A DNA stretch of 64,000 nucleotides from Carposina sasakii (Eukaryota > Arthropoda > Insecta > Lepidoptera > Carposinidae). Of this stretch, positions 55,201 to 64,000 are shown one piece after another. Where the stretch lies: assembly GCA_014607495.2 (NCBI GenBank), contig CP053148.1, positions 16,864,001-16,928,000 of the forward strand. Direction: 5' to 3'. The notes below the pieces were generated by a model. The model searched no databases. It had not been told where the DNA came from and worked only from the letters and a program-made list of their open reading frames with translations. The translations under genes were made by a program, and so were the position numbers. Position 1 is the stretch's first letter; every line of letters begins with the position of its first letter.

Positions 55201-56062
55201 ATATTGCGTGTTGTTTCACGTGTCTATGTCCAACCAATCATGATTGACAATTTGATTTAGGAGCGTAAGAGTCCATACCACGTTTTTTTTTTTAGAAGAT
55301 AGGAACTTAACTCCTAAGAAGCAGAGTAAACATTAGCTTTGTACTTGTAAGGTATGAGTAAAGTATGATTTTTTTCATATCGACATATCCTACTAAAAGT
55401 TTGGAAAGTATTGTGTTATCAAAATCTGCTTCTTTAGGTTTTTTAGTGCAAACTCAGTTTTAATCAGCAAAACATTAAAAACCTTGTAAAGTGTATTTCT
55501 TTATATCTAAAGCCAACAATGTTTCTTCTATGACATGTAACACGATACATTGATAAGATATACTAGTGTTAGCTGGGAAAATTGAAGGCCAATAATATAC
55601 TTGAATACAATTCTACAAGCACTATTAACATAGCGGGGCCAAATGCAAAAGCTCGATGATAAGCTCCTACCGTATAACTTAAGAGGACGCCCTTATAGTA
55701 AAGTTTCTTTTTATTTGCACACACGAATATAGATTTAACACAGTGACGTCAATTACACGGATAATGTATAAATTAGCTCTTCTCAAAAAGAAAACTTAAG
55801 TTTTCAATATTGGCTTCATCGCCTCAACGTCTGAATACGTTCTATCGTATTGTATAAATTATTGTATCGACATATTATCGGACTATCTGTGTAAACATTA
55901 ATTATGCCTCCCCACTCCGTTCCCCTAGTCTTCCTTACCCCACCTTTACACTGCCTTTCCACTATAGATGAGCTACGCTGCTACGGATGCGTGAGATGTC
56001 CACCAATCGTATTCGCTGGTCCATGATGTTAATGAATTTGATTGGTTCATTTCAAACGCACA

Positions 56063-56368
56063 TACAGGGTGTAAAAAGATAGCGTTGTTTCTTCAATACC
56101 TCGTATTCTATGTGACAATTGTAACGTCACGATCATTTTTTCTATGGAAGCACCCCTGGGAAACTACGGGTTTTCAAGATATTGAGGTCCAAAGATACAT
56201 TAATATTAGCATTTGTTTTTACATAAATCCATCTGAAATCGGTTAACAACATTTTTTTTCATATTTTTTTTTGTCATTTTCCAGGGTTCGTTCCATAGAA
56301 AATTTTTTATCGTAACCTTACAAAGAATACAAGCTATTAAAAACAACGTTGTCTTTTTACACCATGTA
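56063..56368. mobile_element. MITE with TACAGGGTGTAAAAAGA ends
   Basis: Terminal inverted repeats of about 28 bp, TACAGGGTGTAAAAAGATAG and the complement of AACGTTGTCTTTTTACACCA, differ at few positions. TA adjoins both ends. The interior is non-coding. The first ten bases resemble those of family D. Confidence 0.78.
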
Positions 56369-56622
56369 TAGTAACATACCATAGGACATCTTTGGTGGAA
56401 AGCCAGCATTTGGTCCCTTCAGTGCTTCTGTTGTTACCTACACGTAGACTTTGTACCTATTAGCGAATTCGCTTGGTAAATTATTTTTAGTATAAACTTT
56501 AGAAATAGAATCAAATTAATTTGTCTTAGAAGAAAAGTTGTTGCTACTCGCAATGAAGTTAGTAATTATAGTTTTAGAGGTTGTTATTGTTCTTATCTAT
56601 AAACTAGTGTTTGTTTTATCAC

Positions 56623-57024
56623 TTTTTTTTTGTTTATCTCGAAGGAAAGGCAAGGGGAACTAAGCCCATACAGCCTAATCATTGTTTAGTAAACTGTATT
56701 CTGAATTTATGATGAATGACAATGATGATGAGTGGAAACGTCGGAAAAATCCTCAAGAACGAGTTTAAAATTAGTAAAAATCAAAAATAATTGCAGAAAC
56801 AACTTACATGAGCCCATGAAGAGATCGTATTCCGACTAAAGTTTTACTCAGCTTACCTGCATATAAAACCATGCACACGCACTAGATTCACATAACAAGT
56901 AAACAAAATATTACTTATCTACCAAAAAACATCACTTTACGGATACATGCAAGCCATTTACAAATAAATTTTGATTTTGACAAGAAAGTTACACCCGCTC
57001 CCTTCCAGCTTTTCCCGCCGAATC
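56623..57024 (+). mobile_element. ~400-bp element, family C, with 12-bp target duplication
   Basis: T-run head, TTGTTTATCTCGAAGGAAAG, then the same internal series as at 10771, ending TTTTCCCGCCGAATC. TTGTTTTATCAC flanks it at 56611-56622 and 57025-57036, an exact 12-bp duplication. Confidence 0.85.
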
Positions 57025-58603
57025 TTGTTTTATCACACAATAATTTAATGCAGAATTTTAACTTATGCATTTCGGCTACTATAGCAAAGCCATCTCAAAT
57101 AATATTTGTAGTCATAATGTTACGATATACGAGTATAGGCAATAGACGATTAACGAAAATGAGATTAATTGTCTTACTAGCACTAGAGATTTTATAAGAA
57201 ATTAATTTTATAACTACCTACTTTATAAGACATGGATATGGCCCATCAGTGAAAAATACCTTTTTTGCAATAAATAGAGCGTCACTTTCAAACACACTTT
57301 TTATAAGTTTTTTATAAGTCGCCTAATAATATTTAGACTTAGATTTGTTTTTATGGCGTGGCGTTGACGATCGACGACTATGAAGATATTCAATATATGT
57401 GCTGATATAATGATGATCCATATAGCGATATACTTTTAAATGTCATCAATTGAATGCGTTTATTATGGCATAATTGCTTCTTTGAAATCGAAGAATATCT
57501 CCGAACGACATATTATTTTGGCAATATTTACTTATTTCTCTCCGCAAATTCAAATATGATGTACAATTAATTAACAACATGCTGTATATGGACTTTATCA
57601 CTTGTGTTTCTAGAGAAACATTACTTGGCAATAATTATTTATTTCAAATGTACTTTTTAATAAAATTATGTGCAAAATTAACACGACATCTTTTCTTCTT
57701 CTGTCTTGTCAAACAAAACTATTTAAAAACTTTGAATAAGACGCTGTTGGCTTCAAGCGGCCAGTAAGGTCCGTGACCGCGGAGGTGTGTTGCTAGCAGC
57801 AACACTTGTAATTAAAGACCAAGATTCTCTGCTAGGCCTAATTATCAACCGAAAATAACTACATATATGTTACCGACAAGACATGTAATTTTTGTATTCC
57901 CATGCGATACTTATGGTCATGGTGTGGAATTTAAAATGTTTGCAGTTTTCAAAAAATACGAATACACTGTATTTTACATTTTTTCACCGTAAACATAATT
58001 ATGTATCATACACATTCCCAGTCGTTTACACGAGTTGATCCAAGTCAACAATACTTGTGAATCTCAAGGCACGTCTTGACCAATATTAAGGTCTTGGTCG
58101 CTAAACCAGTGCTCTATAAGAATAACACTGTCATATCATAATTGTCATGTCATATCATCATTATCATAATTGGGTTTGTAACTAAAGTCAGAGCTCTCTT
58201 TCATCTTCATTGCACTTTGCTAAGAGTGTGCGAGAAGGCTTATATGTAGTTAATTGCATTAAGGAAACGAGTCTAATTGGGGCCAATGTAATAACGGCAA
58301 TACAGAGGTTACCTTCGATGATCGTCGGCCACAAAGCTCCGAAACACCAACGTATGCTTGGCAATGATTTCATGTGGAATGATTTTCAATTACTTGAATT
58401 TAAACTAGCTGACTTGAGAACTAAGCCAATCATCCATTGCTAACCAAGTTAGTTTAGCTAAGCTCAAATAGTTGAGCCAGTTTCTCATATTATATTCATT
58501 GCTTGTGCATTGCATAGTTTGTGGTGGATGCACTTGCCGGAAAAACAGGCTTAACTAATGTGAGCCAAGTTAAACAGATTTAGTTTAGACGATCGGCTTT
58601 ATA

Positions 58604-58863
58604 ATTGAGGCCACCAGAACCAGAGTGGCCCAAATACAAAATACGAATATGTGGATATATGCCAAAATACTATGCTCTATTAATATTTTAATAAGAATCA
58701 AGATGCCACAACATATTTTTTTTATGTCATCTATGATTGTTTACTGAAATTACCTTTGAGCCACTCTGGCTTTGAGCTTGGGGGTTTGAAAGGGGCATTG
58801 TCGTGCTTAACTAATATTTTCACAAATTGTGGTTTGGGCCACTCTGGTTCTGGTGGCCTCAAT
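58604..58863. mobile_element. MITE with perfect 31-bp inverted ends
   Basis: 58604-58634 (ATTGAGGCCACCAGAACCAG onwards) and 58833-58863 are exact reverse complements. A third related word, GCCACTCTGGCTTTGAGC, lies inside at about 58760. The interior is AT-rich and non-coding. The superfamily is unclear because no sure target duplication is visible. Confidence 0.85.
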
Positions 58864-58980
58864 TCTCAAGTATAGGCGGTTTATCAAGTGTATTATTAAG
58901 ATGCGGGGAAACTTACACAATTACCTAATATGGTATGTTAGATTACCTATATATGTATTGTCGGTAAGGTATACGTTTAT

Positions 58981-59039
58981 ATGTTACTACATATTTTATA
59001 TGTTACTACATATTTTATATGTTACTACATATTTTATAT
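58981..59039 (+). repeat. Three tandem copies of a 19-bp unit
   Basis: ATGTTACTACATATTTTAT repeats three times with no mismatch. Confidence 0.95.
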
Positions 59040-59143
59040 GCACGTAGAGTATATCATATTTCTTATGTTGAAGGACACTGCCACGTTAAAGCTATATACA
59101 ATAATATTAACTAGTGTATTCAATATTGAAATGTTGCCAATTA

Positions 59144-59423
59144 TACAGGGTGCAAAGGGTAATAAGGGGTATGTTAAGCGAAAAGCTATGTAAATAGCCT
59201 ACTAAAGCCTGGAACGTACCCACAAAATATCAATTTCAGACTCGAAATTAACATGTGTCAATTTTCCAGATAGTATGGAGAATTCCTAAACAAGTCAGGA
59301 ATGTTTATACAATCTTGAAATATAAACATGTGATTTCGAAACTCAAATTTTGGAAATAGGATCTCTATATTGGGCTATTTATATAGCTTTTCGCTTAACA
59401 TACCCTTTCTGTTACACCCTGTA
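59144..59423. mobile_element. Foldback MITE, family D
   Basis: TACAGGGTGCAAAGGGTAAT to CTGTTACACCCTGTA with TA to the left. The left arm carries a small insertion (AAAGGGTAATA) relative to the other copies. Confidence 0.82.
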
Positions 59424-59654
59424 TGAACTACCTACACAATATACATTTTTGGTATAACTTCTTTACGAGCACAGAAAATACATGTAAATATGTAAACAGC
59501 TGCATTTAAATATTAACCGTGTGTACTTACCTAGGTATATAACAACCAATTCTACTTTTATTAAAAAGGACACGTAATGTTGTACTATATTTATTAGAGA
59601 AACATCGTTATAGCTTTGATAAATAGTAATATTACTAGAGGGCATGTCAAATAT

Positions 59655-59981
59655 ATACATATAATAAAAATGTAACAGATCGCTGTCTGTACATGGAAGA
59701 TATATAAGAGAAAATATTATAGAATACCTTTATCAATGCAATAGTACCCAAAACAATGATTTTTGGACTTTTTGTCTGTTTGTCTGTGCGTTTGTGCACG
59801 CTAATCTCAGAAACGGCTGAACCGATTTCGATGCAGTTTTCAGGAATATATTGTGACAGGTCCCACTTAACATATAGGCTACTTTTAATCCCGGGAAAAT
59901 GTTTTTATCCCGGATAATTTCGATATTTTGTAGTTTTTTTTCTGTAGTCCACGCGGACGGAGTCGCGGGCATCCACTAGTA
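59655..59981 (-). mobile_element. Interspersed repeat, family A, full-length copy
   Basis: Starts ATACATATAATAAAAATGTA and ends TCGCGGGCATCCACTAG. Contains AGATCGCTGTCTGTACATGG and TTTTTGTCTGTTTGTCTGTG, as in the copy at 52310. Confidence 0.75.
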
Positions 59982-60638
59982 TTACCTATAGGTATATGTG
60001 GTTCGTCAAACTACTGTCATGTCGAAAAGTGGCTTTACTCGTATTCCTTATAATAAGTGAGATAGAATTAAAAACATTGACGTAGTTTATAATGACCTTT
60101 GTTTGTTTTTTTAATATATATTTCTACCGAGGAAAAGAAATGGTAGGTAATATTCTTGTATGGTTATACCTATTTAGTGACAGTTTTGAGTTACATCCCC
60201 GTAGGTTGTATAAACTTGTTGCTACTATCCAAATATATTATGTGAGATCTGCTTCAAGTGTACAATGGGGTGGAAAACGAATGTTAAATTTTACTACATA
60301 TAGGTAGAGTAAACAAATTATTTGTTTTTATATGTACCCCTTTTCGTAGTTTATTTATATAGCCGGCAGTAGTGAAAAGGGCAACGAAGAAGTATTTGTT
60401 ATTGTGATAAATTAAGATGATCTATTTTTCTTAACTTGACTAATTTAGTAATACATTTTAATACACAATTTAGTAATCATACGCTTTTATTGATGAGACC
60501 ATTTTATTAACCGCTCAGCGCACATTGTTTGAAATAATGAACTAAAAGAAACGGAGTGCGTGCTAAGCTCTAGTTAAGCTGGGATAACAAAGTTTCCGAG
60601 ATTTAAGCAATGCGTACTCGTACAAGCAGGCTTTATAT

Positions 60639-60797
60639 AAATCACGCCTTTATCCCTTACGGGGTAGGCCGAGCACCAAGGGCCGATAGAACCACATGGC
60701 GCCACTTCTAACCAATTTAGAGGGTATAGTTAAGATGTACAAGTTCGGTTAGTAGTGACAGGTGGTCAGCCCATCGCCTACAAAACACCAAGACCCT
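60639..60797 (+). mobile_element. Interspersed repeat, family E
   Basis: AATCACGCCTTTATCCCTTA, ACCACATGGCGCCACTTCTA, GGTGGTCAGCCCATCGCCTA. Truncated at CACCAAGACCCTC. Confidence 0.72.
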
Positions 60798-61814
60798 CAC
60801 ATCGTCATATTTAAACATAAGTAACGACTGATCTTGGTTGATTATATTAGAGCTAATTAGTCAAGTGTTATAGAGATATAGTTCGTCCATCATCTCCAAA
60901 AATATGGGGCTAGTGTGCAAATTACAAACCCTTTTTGGACCAGTCAGTAATTGCAGCCCCACTTGTAGCAAATGCGCTATTCTATATTTAAGGAAATCGA
61001 ATATTAGCAAACGCATCTCTTTCTGTTTACTTATGTAAAAAATGCAACTATATGCTAATTCATGGTTGTACTGAAATCAAAATGTATACATTTTCTGCAA
61101 GAGGTGACAAGGGCAGATTTTTCAATAGACAGATACTTCTAATTGGTGAATAAATTTGATGCCGTCTTTCTCTAAAATTTGATCATCATAGTGTTAGCCG
61201 AAAAATAAAGCAATCGACTGGGAACATCACTGGTCAAATCTGATTTCTCGTGGCATATTGACGCGCGGATCAAACAAGAAGTGTTGACAAGAGGGAACGT
61301 GTAGCTTGTCGCTATAATTCGCTAGTTAATTAAACCAGGTGGTGTTTCAATAAAATATACAGCATCAGCTTTAATTCTCCAATCTGAACATTGGAAAAAT
61401 CCGTCCTAAGTTTATAAAATTAATCATGCCTCTTTCATTGCCGACGTCATTCTTCATTCCGTTAAGTTGTTGTGTCGATAGCGTTTTCGAGTGGTGTGGC
61501 TCAAGAGCACAAGTAATAATTTGTGTCAGATTCAGATAAGTGAGAGTAGTAAATGTAGCACGATGATAGTGTCAGGGATTTGTGAGACAAGCTTTCGTGT
61601 AGTTATCGCTTTATCCGTTATGTTATTTGTAGAAAATAAATAATAAACAATAGCACCGAAGCGGTATGAACCGGAATAAAATTGCCTAGGAGATTGAGCC
61701 AAACGTTACACTCCTGTTCCGCTAGACTCTATATAAATAAAATTAATCGTTTACTCTTACTTCAATAGGAGATTGTATAGTTGATTGATAGAGAACATAA
61801 CAATAAAAATGACG

Positions 61815-61895
61815 CTCAGGTCGGAATTCGAATCCAGTATCTCTGCGTGACAGTTTAGCTTAATAACCCCTAAGCCACAGCTGCAATACATAAAT
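61815..61895 (-). mobile_element. tRNA-derived SINE head with A and B boxes
   Basis: The minus strand reads TGTGGCTTAGGGGTTATTAA (an A-box-like TGGCTTAGGGG) and ATACTGGATTCGAATTCCGA (B-box-like). Spacing between the boxes is about that of a tRNA. It lacks a cloverleaf that I can complete, so it is a SINE head and not a tRNA gene. Confidence 0.6.
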
Positions 61896-61904
61896 CTAGT
61901 GCCA

Positions 61905-62097
61905 CACTAAGTTCCGTAAGGTCTTGTGTCTTGGTTCATGGTTATTAAACAACGACGTATAAATACATAGAATATCCATGGCTCGGATTCAAACATCGAA
62001 GTTATATCATATATATATCATAGCTTGTACCTACCGGAATTCGAACCCAGGACCTATGGCAAAGCAGGCAACTACCTTCTAACTGCATCAATCGGTC
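61905..62097 (-). mobile_element. tRNA-related SINE
   Basis: The minus strand starts near GATTGATGCAGTTAGAAGG, has B box GGTTCGAATTCC, then CTTCGATGTTTG, CATGGATATTCTATG and CTTACGGAACTTAGTGTGGC. It is the same body as the + strand copy at 62337, in opposite orientation. Confidence 0.68.
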
Positions 62098-62336
62098 ATC
62101 AAATATTATCAAACGTGCGATCTCTTTAATTATAAATTAAAGAAACGTCATGTATAAAATACAATGGACGTAATTAAAAATAATTCTAGTTTTAAACTTT
62201 AAAACACTTGGCAGTTGTACCTAGTTTTTTTTATATGTTGAACTATCGGCCGCCTGCGGCTAATATCTACATAAACGTTAGAAATGTTTTATTTTCTAGT
62301 CTTGAGAGAATTTTGAGAAAATTTGCTAAGGAATTT

Positions 62337-62575
62337 GACGGCCGATTGGTGTAGAGATCCTGCCTGCGTCACCGTAGGTCCTGGGTTCGAATCCCGTTAG
62401 GTGCAAACATTGATACGGTGAATATCGATGTTTGTTTCTGAGTAATGGATGTTTCTATACCTACCTATCTATGCATTTCTATACCGTTAAATAATACCAA
62501 CGATACAAGACCTTAGGGATCTTAGTGTGGGACTAGGTTAATGTGTTGTGCAGTGTGTAAATAATTATAATTAAA
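62337..62575 (+). mobile_element. tRNA-related SINE
   Basis: Head GACGGCCGATTGGTGTAGAG, exact B box GGTTCGAATCC at 62384-62394, then ATCGATGTTTGTTTCTGAGT, ATGGATGTTTCTATACCTAC, CTTAGGGATCTTAGTGTGGG. Fragments of the body occur at 44104, 50705 and 54633. Confidence 0.72.
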
Positions 62576-64000
62576 TACAATACTTACTAAGGATACTTTC
62601 GGCTGTGCATTGTCTGACTCATTTGCTCACCGTTCAGTGACTAAAGGGAGTTATAGGTACATTATTTTTGCTAGAAACCGGACGGAGAAGCCTTTGCTTA
62701 GCAATGGAACATCAAAAAAATCATACTACTTAAAATTGCTAGTTAGAGCTTTTTTATAGACTCTGTCCCTTTATAGACTCTTTGCGGCATAGTCTCGTGT
62801 TAAATCGAAGTGAGCTTATCTAATTTAGGGCCGTTTTTCCAACGGTCAAATAGCCTATCTGAAGGATAATTTTGATGCTGTCTTTCTCTAAAATTGAATC
62901 TGGATAGAGACAGCAACTTTATTATTCAGATAGGAATGTGATGATTCGGAAAATCTACCCTAAATGTAAAAAAAAAATTCACTAATTCCTTGATTGATAA
63001 AAAAAGTAGGGCAGCGTTAGGATTGGCGTGGAATCGTCTGACCACTAATGAGTCGCTTCCGAGATTCATACAACAGAAAGTGTCTGTGCTCCTTCCGTCA
63101 TTGTGTTGTGTACTAATTTAGATGTGCATGCGCTGACAAACTCCTTATAGCTTCGAGTTAATCAAATTACTGTACTTACATATAGGTATACATGATGTAT
63201 CCAAAAATCCTTATATTTTTATGTAGTAGTATAGTGCAACAAGGTAAATAATGGGTATTGACTCTGTGTTAACTTGCTAATTCGCTTTTCTTAGATATGC
63301 TGTTGTTTACTCTTTTCTGAAACTTTGGAGGAAGTACTATTTTTACAATATAATCACCTTTTAAAAATTATTTTGGTTATATACGATTGTTTCCGACTAT
63401 TTTTCTCTGCCCATTATTTACCTAGAAAAACTGTACCTCAACTTGTCTTGTTTGAAGCAGATGGAGTTTGATGATTATGAATTTATTGTAATGCTTTATG
63501 TTGCATATCGTATTGTATTTCTAATTCCTTAGACAAAGTAACATTATATCTCGATCTAATCGATAAAGGTCCATTGCCGACACGTTTGCTCCATTCCAAT
63601 AAGAAACCTTCACATTAGCGCGTTCGCCAAGTTACGTGATTAATTCCATCCGGTATTGTTGGGTAACGAAAATCGATCCCGAACGATGATACATTGTCTA
63701 GGCACCCTTATGAGAATTCGTTTAATTAATAAATTGTTAAATTAATCGCATAATAAAGTTTAATTAATATACAATTTTATATCATTTCTGACAATCTTAC
63801 TAAAAACTAGACTAAAAATAATGGACAACTTTTCAATTTTTTTTTGTCGCGTTATTGCATTGCAATTCAGTCTGATATTTTTTTATTAGGACCTGTGTGG
63901 GGCTTTGGACAAAGTAACATTGATTCTCTAACGAATTTGTTATAAGTTAGTGATCGTAACATGTACTTAAAAAATATACATACAGACGAATTGAGAACCT

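Larger units (their letters stand above)
55026..64000. other. Gene-free region downstream of COPB2
   Basis: Apart from the listed repeats I see no gene. A candidate distal poly(A) signal AATAAA for COPB2 is at 57269, but the 3' end is unknown. 55210-56060, 57040-58600, 60000-60640, 60800-61810 and 62960-64000 hold only AT-rich sequence with short, unsupported frames. Confidence 0.6.

Noticed and set aside
58188..58443. Opposed 61- and 77-codon frames as a small gene
   Set aside because: Both strands are open by chance; no start context, family motif or splice evidence.
62337..62410. A functional tRNA gene
   Set aside because: A B box is present but no complete cloverleaf or anticodon arm can be built, and a dispersed body follows, so it is a SINE.
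63460..63531. Acidic MEFDDYEF frame after a CAG as the last COPB2 exon
   Set aside because: It lies 8.4 kb away, becomes hydrophobic at once and does not resemble the beta'-COP tail.

Overview
The window is eukaryotic nuclear DNA from an insect, most likely a moth or butterfly (Lepidoptera). The evidence is two split, insect-type protein genes with GT-AG introns, AT-rich surroundings, and many short interspersed elements of kinds I know from lepidopteran genomes. No operons, CRISPR arrays or bacterial/viral gene sets are visible. The order-level placement is an inference from sequence character, not a database match.

Layout: 1-14660 has no recognisable gene and is built from repeats and decayed transposable elements. 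14661-27814 (+ strand) holds Taf4, the TFIID subunit 4 gene, in 10 coding exons; exon 4 carries an apparent one-base deletion that breaks the frame inside the conserved TAFH block. 27815-35087 is a repeat-rich intergenic spacer. 35088-55025 (+ strand) holds COPB2 (beta'-COP, coatomer) in 18 coding exons; the initiator ATG is the last codon of exon 1, and the C-terminal end is provisional. 55026-64000 is again gene-free as far as I can tell, with MITEs, SINEs and LINE tails.

The two genes are housekeeping genes with unrelated jobs: Taf4 scaffolds the RNA polymerase II general transcription factor TFIID in the nucleus, and beta'-COP is a coat subunit for Golgi-to-ER vesicles. They sit head to tail about 7.3 kb apart and nothing suggests a functional link.

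Most of what is unusual is repeat biology: at least three nested insertions, a ~400-bp element family with clean 10-12 bp target-site duplications, several MITEs with clear terminal inverted repeats, RTE-type LINE remnants (two lying within 30 bp of COPB2 splice donors), and a triplicated COPB2 exon-12 splice-donor region. I did not find a convincing new multi-gene system.
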